Shown piece by piece: positions 8,278-17,434 of a stretch of DNA of 55,476 nt; position 1 is the first letter of the stretch; every line of letters begins with the position of its first letter. The notes under the pieces were generated by a model. That model worked only from the letters and a program-made list of their open reading frames with translations. It searched no databases and was not told where the DNA came from. The DNA lies in the NCBI GenBank assembly GCA_013813775.1, contig JACCRE010000166.1, positions 1 to 55,476 of the forward strand, read 5' to 3'. The DNA comes from Planctomycetaceae bacterium. Lineage in GTDB: Bacteria > Planctomycetota > Planctomycetia > Planctomycetales > Planctomycetaceae. The position numbers and the translations under genes were made by a program.

Positions 8278-9342
8278 TCATCGCACATCGAGCGGCAGTT
8301 CCTCGTTCGCTTCAACGTTCCAGGCGCGAACGGCTCCGTCGTAACCGCCGCTGACCAGCATGTCCCCGATGAATGCGATCGAGCGCACCGAATCCTTATG
8401 GGCGGTGAAAGTGTGGACCGCTAACTGGCTGTCCGACGAAAACCACCGCACCTTTCCGTCACACCCGGCGGCGATCACCTCGCTGCCGTCGGGACTGAAC
8501 GCAACGTTGGTCATCGGCAGATAGGAATCGTGATAATTGCGGATCAACTCTCCGGTCACAAAATCGAGAAGCAGCGTCGCGCCCTGATACGTGCTAACCG
8601 CAAGCTTGCGACCATCGGGATGTATCGCCAAAGACGTCGCCTGTCCTCCGGGAACCGCCAGCCGACGCACCTCGCATCCGGTCGCGACATCCCAGACGCC
8701 GACTTCAGTTCCATTGTACGGAGCCACGACCTGCTTGCCGTCGGGGGTGAAGCAGATCGAATGCACAGAATTGCAGCCGCGGAGCGTCTGTCGAACACCG
8801 CCGGAGTCAATCGCCAACAGGCTGATCTGTCCCTCATTAGTTCCGACGGCGATCAAAGATCCATTGGGAGAAAAAGTTGCCGACGTTGATTCGCCACTCT
8901 CGATTCGCTGAGTCCAGAGGATGTCTCCGCTGCGTGAGTCGAGCAGATGCAAGCGACCCACGTTGCGGCAGAGCAGGATCAAGTTGTCAGTCGGCGATCC
9001 TGCCATGGCGGTGACACGTTCCTCTCCCGAACGCAGCCAGATTCCATAAACTTCTGAGTGAGCGAGGTCATGCACGACGCATCGGTCGTCGGAAAGGACG
9101 GCGAGGAGTTTTCGCTCGGAACCCGCGACGGCGAGACCGCGAATCGGCCGCAACTTGTCCGGCGAGGAATGCGCGTTCACGTCGTGCGGGTCGGCACCCG
9201 CCAGCAGCGCGGCACCGAAGGCGACGAGGACCATCAGTACGATCGCCAACTCGGAACCGATCAGCGTCGATATGACCGAGCCGCGGCGGTCGTCACGTCG
9301 CCGTGTTGTGAATGGAGCGTGAATCAGCGACATCCGTCGCAT
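8278..9342 (-). CDS. membrane-anchored WD40 repeat beta-propeller protein
   Basis: The ATG at 9342 has AGGA about 10 nt upstream; in-frame starts further out are possible. The 354-residue product has a basic N-terminus (RRRDDRRGS), one hydrophobic segment at about 27-50 (LIGSELAIVLMVLVAFGAAL) and then repeated blades of 40-45 residues, several with a conserved F(S/T)P(D/N)G turn (CFTPDGKQV, AFSPDGSEV, TFSPNGSLI) and a final SGGYDGAVRAWN blade. The propeller is most likely exported and tethered to the membrane as a protein-interaction scaffold. WD40 function cannot be inferred further. Promoter signals were not identified. Confidence 0.85.
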   Translation of the reverse strand: MRRMSLIHAPFTTRRRDDRRGSVISTLIGSELAIVLMVLVAFGAALLAGADPHDVNAHSSPDKLRPIRGLAVAGSERKLLAVLSDDRCVVHDLAHSEVYGIWLRSGEERVTAMAGSPTDNLILLCRNVGRLHLLDSRSGDILWTQRIESGESTSATFSPNGSLIAVGTNEGQISLLAIDSGGVRQTLRGCNSVHSICFTPDGKQVVAPYNGTEVGVWDVATGCEVRRLAVPGGQATSLAIHPDGRKLAVSTYQGATLLLDFVTGELIRNYHDSYLPMTNVAFSPDGSEVIAAGCDGKVRWFSSDSQLAVHTFTAHKDSVRSIAFIGDMLVSGGYDGAVRAWNVEANEELPLDVR

Positions 9343-9881
9343 GTGTCTCTTCCTGTTGGTGGGCGCAGACGGGGAGCCGGTCGCGCGGTCGAGGTCAAAT
9401 TTCATAAGAGTGCCGTGTGGAATCGCCTCTGCCGGAACCGGCAAACGAGGCGTTTGCGGCGACCGCTCCAGAGGATCGGAGCCGCAAGGCGGGAGGCCCG
9501 TTTCACCGGAGCCGGCGAATGGTACCTAAGTGGCGGGAGTCTCTATGCAGCGTCGTAGCTGCGATCATCAGCTAAGCATCCTGCGTGCCACGCAAAGCGG
9601 ACGTAACCCACGACATGCTGAACAGTGCTTTTTTTGAGTTGCGGTTCACAGTCCGATGAATATCAAACACTCCTTGCCCTAATCGCTGGCACTGCTGCGA
9701 AGCGGACGCGCGAAGCAGCGAAGCCAGGACTGAGGATGCTAGGAGAGGATTCACAAGAGTCGGTGAAGCCCATGTCAAGATTTGGAAACGGCCGTTCTGG
9801 AAGGTCGGCGTTGATGCCTCACGCGTCACCCATTACTCTCGATGGATACGTTCCCGCCTGAACGCGTCCCGCCTGCGTCCT
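9343..9881. other. intergenic region between divergent genes, no supported gene
   Basis: About 540 bp separate the WD40 gene (minus) from the PSCyt1-DUF1549-DUF1553 gene (plus), so promoters for both are expected here. Near 9425-9457 there are overlapping short hairpins (GCCGG-AA-CCGGC at 9431-9442 and CAAAC-GAGGC-GTTTG at 9443-9457) in the likely 5' leader of the WD40 gene. An open frame of 85 codons on the minus strand (9572-9829) has no convincing ribosome-binding site or family match and is not called as a gene. A T7 run occurs near 9631-9637. Confidence 0.5.
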
Positions 9882-12167
9882 ATGAGCCTTTTGATTCGCC
9901 GGTCCGCTATAGCCGCGGCTCTATTGCTTGGTTTGACGCCGTATTTCAGTAGTGCGGCGGATACGCCAAGGTCCGACGTCACTGTCGAGCACCCGCGCGA
10001 CATGGCGGCGGGTATCGCGCTCTTCAAGAAGTCGGTCCGTCAGATCCTCACGGAAAACTGCGTGAGCTGTCACGGCGATGGCGTGACTGAAGGCGGCTTC
10101 AGCCTCGCTGATCGAGCCGTGATGCTCAGGGGCGGTGACACTGGTCCGGCGGTTGTGTCGGGTCGACCGGAACAGAGCCGCCTTCTCAAGCTGATCGCTC
10201 ACGCCGAAGAACCGGCGATGCCGCAAGAGGCGTCGAAGCTCTCCGACGAGCACATCAATGCGATCCGCGAGTGGATCGCTCTCGGCGCTCCGTTCGATGC
10301 ACCGCTCATCGATCCGGAATCGGCCGAGGTAAGTTGGACCGAGACAAAAATTGACGATTCAAGACGAGACTTCTGGGCCTTTCAGCCTTTGTCAGATGCG
10401 ACACCGCCAAAGGATTCCGACGGATGGTGTCGCAATGATATCGATCGCTTCATACGTGAGAAGCAGCAGGCGAAGGGCTTGATACCGAAGCGACACGCCG
10501 ATCCATTTACGCTGATCCGACGTGCGTACCTCGACCTCGTCGGAATGCCACCGACGCCGGAGGAGGTGGATGCATTTATGGCTGACCCTTCGTCCGACGC
10601 ATACGAAAGACTCGTCGATCGGCTGCTCGAAGATTCTCGCTTCGGCGAACGGTGGGCACGTCATTGGCTCGACGTGGCCCGCTTCGCCGAGAGTCATGGA
10701 TTCGAGCAGGACTACGACCGCCCTTTCGCATTTCACTACCGCGATTTCGTGATCAAGGCGATCAATCAAGATCTGCCGTACGACACGTTTGTCCGCTGGC
10801 AACTGGCCGGTGACGAAATCGCTCCGCGTGAGCCGCTTGCCTTGATGGCGACGGGATTCGTCGGCGCCGGCGTATTCCCGACGCAGATCACCGCCAATGA
10901 GGTGGAACGCACGCGCTACGACGCCCTCGACGATATGGCAGCGACGACGGGAACGGCGTTTCTCGGTTTGTCGGTCGGTTGTGCCCGCTGCCACGATCAC
11001 AAATTCGATCCGATCCCCCAAGCCGACTACTACCGTTTCGCTGCCACATTCACGACGACAGTGCGCAGCAACGTCGATCTGCCGATCTACCTCGACGTGG
11101 AAAATGACGTTCTCGCAGCTCCCAAGCCAGTCAAGGTGATGATCGCCAGCGAGGGTGTGACGCCCATCCGGCATCACACCCAAGGGGCCGACTTCTTTGA
11201 ACAGACTCACTTCCTCAGACGCGGCGACTGTGACCAGAAGCAGGGGGTGGCGGAGCCGGGATTCCTGCAGATCGTCACCGATCCTGCCGCGAATATGGAT
11301 CAATGGCGGGACGATCCTCCCGCCGGCTGGCGGACGAGTTACCAGCGCCGAGCGCTTGCCCACTGGATCACCGATGTCGAACACGGACCCGGCCAGCTCC
11401 TGGCGCGCGTGATCGTGAATCGATTGTGGCATCACCACTTCGGCCGCGGGATCGTCGCGACGCCGAATGACTTCGGGGTGCAGGGCGTGCCGCCGACTCA
11501 TCCGGAACTGCTCGATTGGCTCGCCAACCGTCTCATCGAGAACGGCTGGCGGCTCAAGCCGATTCATCGGCTGATCATGACGAGCGCGACATATCAGCAA
11601 AGTTCGAACGTCGATCCCGCCGTTGTGAGATCCGATCTTCAGAATGAATGGCTGACCCGCTTCACGCCGCGACGACTCGAGGCCGAGCCTCTGCGGGACT
11701 CGCTGCTGTCCGTTAGCGGCCGGCTCGACGGCTTGATGTACGGCCCCGGAACGCTCGACGAGACTTCGACCCGTCGAAGCATCTATTTCACCGTCAAACG
11801 CAGCCAACTCATCCCGACGATGACGCTCTTCGACGTGCCGGAACCGAACGTCGGCATCGGCAACCGTCAGAGCACGACGATCGCGCCGCAGGCATTACAT
11901 TTTCTCAACAGTCCGCAGGCCCGGGCGTGTGCTCTGGCCCTTGCGAAGCGATCGTTCCAAGAGTCGCAACCGGATCCTCTGTCGCGAGCCTACAAGCTGG
12001 CTTATGGACGAGAACCGACGGCGGAGGAAAGATCATTGATGAATTCGTTCATCAATGGGCAGGCGGAATCTTACCGAAGCGCGGGTCAACCGAGGCCGGA
12101 GGTTCATGCACTCGCTGATGCGTGCCAGGTACTCTTGGCGTCGAACGAGTTCGTTTACCTGCCATAG
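9882..12167 (+). CDS. planctomycete PSCyt1-DUF1549-DUF1553 protein (PSD1 family)
   Basis: This 761-residue exported protein starts with a signal peptide (IAAALLLGLTPYFSSAA). A PSCyt1-type cytochrome domain follows with CVSCH at residues 60-64 and the second-half motif AEEPAMPQEASKLSDE. DUF1549 spans roughly 180-400 (DRFIREKQQAKGLIPK, RRAYLDLVGMPPTPEEVD, ARHWLDVARFAESHGFEQDY, GCARCHDHKFDPI with a second CxxCH). DUF1553 fills the C-terminal half (RVIVNRLWHHHFGRGIV, FGVQGVPPTHPELLDWLA, LIMTSATYQQSS). These proteins occur in many copies in planctomycetes, almost always next to a DUF1501 gene, as here (15-bp gap). Their role is thought to be in extracellular polymer metabolism but is not biochemically settled. 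Confidence 0.95.
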   Translation: MSLLIRRSAIAAALLLGLTPYFSSAADTPRSDVTVEHPRDMAAGIALFKKSVRQILTENCVSCHGDGVTEGGFSLADRAVMLRGGDTGPAVVSGRPEQSRLLKLIAHAEEPAMPQEASKLSDEHINAIREWIALGAPFDAPLIDPESAEVSWTETKIDDSRRDFWAFQPLSDATPPKDSDGWCRNDIDRFIREKQQAKGLIPKRHADPFTLIRRAYLDLVGMPPTPEEVDAFMADPSSDAYERLVDRLLEDSRFGERWARHWLDVARFAESHGFEQDYDRPFAFHYRDFVIKAINQDLPYDTFVRWQLAGDEIAPREPLALMATGFVGAGVFPTQITANEVERTRYDALDDMAATTGTAFLGLSVGCARCHDHKFDPIPQADYYRFAATFTTTVRSNVDLPIYLDVENDVLAAPKPVKVMIASEGVTPIRHHTQGADFFEQTHFLRRGDCDQKQGVAEPGFLQIVTDPAANMDQWRDDPPAGWRTSYQRRALAHWITDVEHGPGQLLARVIVNRLWHHHFGRGIVATPNDFGVQGVPPTHPELLDWLANRLIENGWRLKPIHRLIMTSATYQQSSNVDPAVVRSDLQNEWLTRFTPRRLEAEPLRDSLLSVSGRLDGLMYGPGTLDETSTRRSIYFTVKRSQLIPTMTLFDVPEPNVGIGNRQSTTIAPQALHFLNSPQARACALALAKRSFQESQPDPLSRAYKLAYGREPTAEERSLMNSFINGQAESYRSAGQPRPEVHALADACQVLLASNEFVYLP

Positions 12168-12182
12168 GATCGAAAAGCTTCC

Positions 12183-13610
12183 ATGTCGTTCGATTATCTC
12201 ACGCGCCGCCGTCTTCTCCGTCAGGCGGGTATCGGATTCGGAAGCGTCGCTTTAGCCTCGATGCTCGCCACCGAAAGCGATGCGAACGAGGTCCGCGATC
12301 CGTTGGCTCTGAAGGCTCCGCATGAGCCGACGGCAAAGGCGAAGGCCGTCATCTGGCTGTTCATGAACGGCGGGCCGAGCCACGTCGATACATGGGACTT
12401 TAAACCCGAGTTGCAGAAGAAGCACGATCAGCAGCTCGCCGGGTTCGACAAGAACACGGGCTTCTTCACCGAGCAGGTCGGCCCGCTGATGAAGTCGCCG
12501 TTCGAGTTCACGCCTCGCGGTGAGAGCGGAAAGCTCGTGTCGTCGCTGTTCCCGAAGGTCGGCGAGCATGTCGATGATCTCGCGTTCCTGCATTCCTGTT
12601 GGACTGACTCGAACAACCACAGCCCGGCGTTGTTCATGATGAACACCGGCATGACGCGGATGGGTTTCCCCTGCGCCGGCGCATGGGCGACCTACGGCCT
12701 GGGCACGGTGAATCAGAGCCTGCCGGCGTTCGTCGTCATGTCTGATCCGTTGGGCCGCGGGCTTCCTAAAGGTTATTCGCAGAACTGGGGCGCGGGCTTC
12801 TTGCCGAGCGTCTATCAGGGAACGTGGCTCAAACCCGACGGCGAGCCGATCGACAATCTGAAGCTTCCGCCGGAGCACTCGAAGGATCGGCAACGGAAGA
12901 TGCTCGACCTCCTCGCCGCGGTCAACGGCGAACATTTCGGTCGTCATCCGGCGGAGAAGGAGCTCGCCGCCCGCATCGAGAGCTTCGAGCTTGCCTACCG
13001 CATGCAATCGGCGGCACCGGAGGCGCTCGACCTCGCGCAGGAGACCGCCGAAACGCAGTCGCTGTACGGTCTCGACGACGAGAAGTGCGCGCACTTCGGC
13101 AAGCAGTGTCTGATCGCGCGCAGGATGGTTGAACGTGGCGTGCGGTTCGTGCAGATCTACAGCGGCGGCATGGAGAACGAGCGAAGTTGGGACGGTCACA
13201 GCGACATCATCAAGAACCACGGCGGCTTCGCGGCCGAGACCGACACGCCGGTGGCCGCTTTGCTGACGGATCTTAAGCGGCAGGGCTTGCTCGACAGCAC
13301 TCTCGTCATTTGGGGCGGCGAGTTCGGCCGGTTGCCGATTTGTCAGAAGGGCAGCACCGGCCGCGACCACAATCCCCACGCCTTCACCGTCTGGATGGCG
13401 GGCGGCGGCGTCAAAGGCGGCGTCTCACACGGTGCCACCGACGAAGTCGGTTTCAAGGCGGTGGAGAAGAAGGTCGGCGTGCATGATCTGCACGCCACGA
13501 TTCTGCATCTGCTCGGGCTCGATCACGAGCGGCTGACGTATCGTTACTCGGGACGCGACTTTCGTCTGACCGACGTTGCAGGGAACGTCGTTCGCGAGAT
13601 TCTTGCGTGA
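12183..13610 (+). CDS. DUF1501 family protein (sulfatase-like fold), partner of PSD1
   Basis: The 475-residue product begins with a twin-arginine-type leader (TRRRLLRQAGIGFGSVALAS), so export through Tat is likely. Family landmarks are VIWLFMNGGPSHVDTWDFKP near the N-terminus, LPKVGEH-like and FLHSCWTDSNNHSPALFMMN in the middle, and TLVIWGGEFGRLP / GRDHNPHAFTVWMAGGGVKGG towards the C-terminus. The Asp, His and Asn residues in these motifs correspond to the metal-binding positions of the alkaline-phosphatase/sulfatase superfamily. It is translated 15 bp after the DUF1549/DUF1553 gene, so the two form an operon. Its stop codon directly abuts the stop codon of the convergent flippase-like gene. 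Confidence 0.95.
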   Translation: MSFDYLTRRRLLRQAGIGFGSVALASMLATESDANEVRDPLALKAPHEPTAKAKAVIWLFMNGGPSHVDTWDFKPELQKKHDQQLAGFDKNTGFFTEQVGPLMKSPFEFTPRGESGKLVSSLFPKVGEHVDDLAFLHSCWTDSNNHSPALFMMNTGMTRMGFPCAGAWATYGLGTVNQSLPAFVVMSDPLGRGLPKGYSQNWGAGFLPSVYQGTWLKPDGEPIDNLKLPPEHSKDRQRKMLDLLAAVNGEHFGRHPAEKELAARIESFELAYRMQSAAPEALDLAQETAETQSLYGLDDEKCAHFGKQCLIARRMVERGVRFVQIYSGGMENERSWDGHSDIIKNHGGFAAETDTPVAALLTDLKRQGLLDSTLVIWGGEFGRLPICQKGSTGRDHNPHAFTVWMAGGGVKGGVSHGATDEVGFKAVEKKVGVHDLHATILHLLGLDHERLTYRYSGRDFRLTDVAGNVVREILA

Positions 13611-15065
13611 CTAACCCGGAGGCTCGAAGAGGCCTGCCTCTCCAACTAAGGGTGCAGCCGCTGGTTGAAGTGTGGTTGAACCGTTCCAATCATGCCGCTC
13701 TCTCCGCCAAACGTTGATCCAGATCGGCAGCCCAACGGCCAGCGACAGCGCGGCGTAAACGGCCGAGACGCCGAGTTCGCCGAATCGACCGGCGACGAGC
13801 CATACGCCTCCCGCGATCGATAGGTTCAGCAGCACGACTGGCAACACGAACGGCTCCCGCTGGCGCGTGCGGGAATAGATCGTCAGGCAGTTCAGGGCGT
13901 GTTGGGTCACGGTTGCGATTGCGATCAAGGCGAAGGCTGCCGTTTCCACGAAAGCATCTGCGATTGTGAGGTTCAGGGCGCGCATTCCGATGATGACGAG
14001 CAACGCTGCCGTCGAAGCGATCGTCACCGCGATCATCGACGAAACGGAGACACGCCGGAACAACCGGTCGTATGCCTCGCGCTCGTTGTGCCGGCCATAG
14101 CCGGCGAGAATGGGGATACGCGTCTGCACCCACGCCAATCCGCCCCACATGATCATGTTCAGCACCGACAGGGTCATGCCCATACGGCCGCTGCTCACTT
14201 CGCCGCGCAAAACAAACAATGCGAGGACGAATGAACTTGTTGCGGCGGCCGTGGCGATCGACTGCAGGGCCAAACGCCATTGCAACGGCCAGATTTCCGA
14301 GATCCAGTCGATCGACGGAGGAATTCTCTCACGCAGCGAGCGGAAGAAGGGGGCGTAGACCCGGCGGACCAACCACGCATCCCATGCGACTTTGACGGTC
14401 CACGAAGCGGCGACCGCCCACAGGCCCGTCCCGGCGAGAATGAACGTCCAGACGGCAAGGCTTCCACAAATCGACTGCACTAGATAATTGCGGTTCACCG
14501 CCTCGACTTGCCGACAGCCTTGCAGCAGGAACAAGCCGGGCAGATAGACCAGCATCGCCGAGGCCGCGGTGACCGTCAGCACCCAAGCGGGGAGTCCGCC
14601 TGACGGAGCATCGCGAAAGAGCCATAAACCGGTGCCGCCGACGATCAGCCAGCAAAGAATTGCCGCGGCGAAGTACCATCGACGCGCGAATCGCTCGAGT
14701 GCCGCGACGCGGTCGGCGGCGTGATCGTCTCCCGCGACGCGACCGTGATCATCCAACCGCAACTGAGTCCATTCGCGTCCGGCGGCGATGACGAGCACGA
14801 CCCCCAAGTTCAGTTCGAATAAGGACTGGACCGAAAGCAAGCTGCCGAACGAGTAGTAGTAGCCTCGCGTTTCTTCATTCAGTCGAGTCGCGATGAGCAG
14901 GATCGTGATCGGACCGGCGAGCGTTTGCCACGCACGTGCGGAGAGCACGTAGAACACCGTCCGATCGAACTCGAAGCGCCGAGCGAGGCGACGCAGCCGT
15001 CCCGGGTCGACCTCTGCGGTCGTGGGCGGTATGTCGAGCGGCGGCACGTCGTCGGAAAGGTGCAT
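13611..15065 (-). CDS. polytopic membrane protein, polysaccharide flippase-like
   Basis: The start at ATG 15065 gives 484 residues, a normal length for Wzx/MATE-type oligosaccharide flippases; an open upstream extension of 84 codons is compositionally unlike protein and is excluded. No clear ribosome-binding site is visible. After a polar N-terminal segment (about 60 residues) there are 11-13 predicted membrane spans, for example ITILLIATRL, LGVVLVIAAG, AAILCWLIVGGTGLWLF, MLVYLPGLFLLQG, SMIAVTIASTAALLVIIGMRA and IAIATVTQHALNCL. The pattern of paired helices and conserved Arg/Gly loops fits a lipid-linked oligosaccharide translocase, but no glycan-synthesis genes adjoin it. Assignment is by topology only. 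Confidence 0.7.
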   Translation of the reverse strand: MHLSDDVPPLDIPPTTAEVDPGRLRRLARRFEFDRTVFYVLSARAWQTLAGPITILLIATRLNEETRGYYYSFGSLLSVQSLFELNLGVVLVIAAGREWTQLRLDDHGRVAGDDHAADRVAALERFARRWYFAAAILCWLIVGGTGLWLFRDAPSGGLPAWVLTVTAASAMLVYLPGLFLLQGCRQVEAVNRNYLVQSICGSLAVWTFILAGTGLWAVAASWTVKVAWDAWLVRRVYAPFFRSLRERIPPSIDWISEIWPLQWRLALQSIATAAATSSFVLALFVLRGEVSSGRMGMTLSVLNMIMWGGLAWVQTRIPILAGYGRHNEREAYDRLFRRVSVSSMIAVTIASTAALLVIIGMRALNLTIADAFVETAAFALIAIATVTQHALNCLTIYSRTRQREPFVLPVVLLNLSIAGGVWLVAGRFGELGVSAVYAALSLAVGLPIWINVWRRERHDWNGSTTLQPAAAPLVGEAGLFEPPG

Positions 15066-15112
15066 CCGGAGGATTAGAACGAGATCACGATTCCGATGCG
15101 CGGTACCGCCAT

Positions 15113-15223
15113 ACGGGAGGGGGGAGACAGGGGCGTGGGGGAGAGGGAAATTTGAGTGATGACGGCAGCGATGACTTGTTTTCTTATCGCCCGTCTCCCC
15201 GCCCCCGCTCACTCCCGCCCCCA
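15113..15223. repeat. G-rich/C-rich imperfect inverted repeat between flippase-like gene and pepT
   Basis: A G-rich arm at about 15113-15148 contains GGGGAGACAGGGGCG. A C-rich arm at about 15190-15223 has reverse complement containing GGGGAGACGGGCG. The two arms are separated by about 40 bp of A/T-richer DNA. The second arm encodes the extreme C-terminus of PepT. The function is unknown; it may be a terminator-like structure or a dispersed repeat. Confidence 0.5.
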
Positions 15224-16435
15224 ACGCTTCGCCAACTCGATCAGCACGTCCACGGCCCGCTCCATCTGTGCGACGCTCGTCCATTCGAGCGGCGAGTGCG
15301 GGTGGTGCTGTCCGCATGAGAGGTTCGGCGTCGGCAGGCCCATTTCGGTGAGGCGGGAGCCGTCGGTACCGCCGCGAATGATCTCCTGCTTCGGTTCGAG
15401 GCCGGCGGCGCGAGTCGCTTCGATCGCGAAAGCGACGGCGCGCGGCTCCTTGGCGAGTCCGTCCCGCATGTTTCGATATTGAGGACGCGTGACGATCGTA
15501 ATTTTCGCTCGCGGGTAATGCCGGCGAAGCGGTTCCGCAATCGCCTCGAGACGCTGCGCATATTCGGCGAGTTTTGATGTCTCGAAATCGCGGAGGATGA
15601 TTCGTGCCTGAGCCTTCGCGACGCCTCCCTCGATGTGGTAGGGATGCATGAATCCATCGCGGCCGTCGGTCGCTTCCGGACTATCGGATGCCGTCGGCAG
15701 TTCCGCCAGGAATTGCGCAAGGATTCGAACGGCGTTGACCATCACGCCCTTTCCGATCGATGGATGCGTATTGACGCCTTCCACCGTGACGACTGCCCCA
15801 TCGGCCGAGAACGTTTCGAGGTCGATCTTGCCGACGCTGTCGCCGTCGAGCGTGTATGCGCACACGCTGTCGATCTTCGCCAGATCGACGTGATCGCAGC
15901 CGCGACCGATCTCTTCGTCGCAAGTAAAGCACAGCCGGATCGGGCCGTGTGAAATCGTGGAATCGCTCAGCAGCCGCTCGGCGGCCGTCATGATGACCGC
16001 GATGCCCGACTTATCGTCGGAACCGAGCAGCGTCGTGCCGTCGGTGGTGATAAGAGTTTCGCCGACCAGCAAGTCCAGGTCGGGGTTTTCTAAAACGCGA
16101 ATGACCTTGGAGGGATCGCCCGGCAGCACGATGTCTCCGCCGCCGTACTTCTCGTGAACGACTGGTTTCACGTTCTCGGCTGTATATTCCGGCGACGTAT
16201 CGACGTGAGCCAGCCAGCAGATCGTGGGCGCAGCGTGCGAAACCGTCGCCGGCAACATGGCGTAGACCGTTCCCTCGGTGGTCAGCTCCACGTCTTGAAG
16301 GCCGAGATGTCGGCATTCGTCGGCGAGCATCCGTGACAACACGAGCTGCTTCGCAGTGCTGGGGACCGACGAACTCGCTTCGTCGGCACGGGTGTCGAGC
16401 TTGACGTAACGGAGGAAGCGGTCGAGGAGGGACAT
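15209..16435 (-). CDS. pepT: tripeptide aminopeptidase (peptidase T, M20B)
   Basis: This cytoplasmic dizinc exopeptidase removes N-terminal residues from tripeptides. The ATG at 16435 gives 408 residues, the usual PepT length. Zinc and catalytic residues are visible in order: His78 and Asp80 in AHVDTSPE, Asp140 in LLGSDDKSGIA, the Glu pair near 174-175 in CDEEIGRG, Asp in YTLDGDSVG, and the C-terminal His in SCGQHHPHSPLEW. The dimerisation-domain motif THPSIGKG and substrate loop RGGTDGSRLTEMGLPTPN are also present. No ribosome-binding site is obvious. It is divergently arranged with the alpha/beta hydrolase gene at 16568, leaving about 130 bp for promoters. Confidence 0.96.
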   Translation of the reverse strand: MSLLDRFLRYVKLDTRADEASSSVPSTAKQLVLSRMLADECRHLGLQDVELTTEGTVYAMLPATVSHAAPTICWLAHVDTSPEYTAENVKPVVHEKYGGGDIVLPGDPSKVIRVLENPDLDLLVGETLITTDGTTLLGSDDKSGIAVIMTAAERLLSDSTISHGPIRLCFTCDEEIGRGCDHVDLAKIDSVCAYTLDGDSVGKIDLETFSADGAVVTVEGVNTHPSIGKGVMVNAVRILAQFLAELPTASDSPEATDGRDGFMHPYHIEGGVAKAQARIILRDFETSKLAEYAQRLEAIAEPLRRHYPRAKITIVTRPQYRNMRDGLAKEPRAVAFAIEATRAAGLEPKQEIIRGGTDGSRLTEMGLPTPNLSCGQHHPHSPLEWTSVAQMERAVDVLIELAKRWGRE

Positions 16436-16567
16436 AGAGCGTGCCGCGGTTGTTGTCGGATTGAGCCGTCCGCCGATCGTGCTACAGTGGCACCAGCGGC
16501 CAGAGTGATCTTGAGCGACTCTCGACCAGCGATTCTGGCCCTGTGACTTTGCGGGAGCAAGCCACCG

Positions 16568-17359
16568 ATGAACGTCACCGTCAACGGACTTCCCGTCTCG
16601 GTGGACGTCGCCGGCGCGGGCGAACCGATCCTGTTCGTCCACGGGTTTCCGCTGAATCGGCGCATGTGGCAGGCGCAAACGACCTCATTGTCGGATCATT
16701 TCCATGTGATCGCGCCCGACCTGCGGGGCTTCGGTGCGGGTCAGGAAGTCTCACCGGTCGTGACGATGGAAGAATACGCCGACGATCTCGCAGCCTTGCT
16801 CGATGCGCTCGATGTTCGCGAGCCGGTGAATCTGTGCGGCCTGTCGATGGGCGGATACGTCGCGTTCGCCTTTTTCCGACGTCATCGGCAAAGGCTGCGA
16901 CGTTTGATGCTGTGCGACACCAAAGCCGTGGCCGATACTCCCGAAAAGAAGTTGGACCGCGAACGGACGGCGGACGACGTATTGAAGCACGGGACCGCGA
17001 AGATCGTTCAAGAGATTCCCGGCAGCTTGCTGTGCAATGAAACGATCTTAACCCGTCCTGAGATCATCAGGGCGGTGCGGGAAATCATGGCTGAAATTTC
17101 CTCCGCCGGAGTGGCCGCGGCGTTACGCGGCATGGCCGTTCGCCGCGATTCGTCCGACCTGCTCAAACACATCGATGTGCCGACGCTCGTTCTGTGTGGT
17201 GCCGACGACGCCGTGTCACCGCCGGCCGAGATGCGAAGTATGGCGGAAATGATTCCCAAAGCCGTGTTCGTCCAGGTACCGTCCGCTGGGCATCTCTCGC
17301 CTGTTGAGAATCCCGCCGATGTGAACGACGCGATTCGAGACTTTCTGATGCGTCACTGA
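16568..17359 (+). CDS. alpha/beta hydrolase
   Basis: The 263-residue protein has the classic alpha/beta-hydrolase layout: oxyanion motif LFVHGFPLNRRMW (23-35), nucleophile elbow GLSMGG with Ser93, a catalytic Asp near 213 in CGADDAVSPP and catalytic His near 241 in AGHLSPVENP. A short cap region lies between about 125 and 195. Sequences of this type include 3-oxoadipate enol-lactonase-like and other carboxylic ester hydrolases; the substrate cannot be assigned. It is first in a plus-strand run with DoxX, pirin and rhodanese genes, which may form one transcription unit. Confidence 0.9.
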   Translation: MNVTVNGLPVSVDVAGAGEPILFVHGFPLNRRMWQAQTTSLSDHFHVIAPDLRGFGAGQEVSPVVTMEEYADDLAALLDALDVREPVNLCGLSMGGYVAFAFFRRHRQRLRRLMLCDTKAVADTPEKKLDRERTADDVLKHGTAKIVQEIPGSLLCNETILTRPEIIRAVREIMAEISSAGVAAALRGMAVRRDSSDLLKHIDVPTLVLCGADDAVSPPAEMRSMAEMIPKAVFVQVPSAGHLSPVENPADVNDAIRDFLMRH

Positions 17360-17434
17360 CTGAGAATGATCGAAACCGAAGCAGCCGCGCAACCCGTCGC
17401 GTGGCCTCGCGTCCTTCTAGAAATGAGGTGAACG

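Noticed and set aside
9572-9829. An 85-codon minus-strand frame in the intergenic region
   Set aside because: No convincing ribosome-binding site, no recognisable domain and composition unlike neighbouring proteins.
10392-11807. A 471-codon minus-strand frame, and a 375-codon one at 12252-13379
   Set aside because: They lie opposite the DUF1549/DUF1553 and DUF1501 genes, which are clearly coding.
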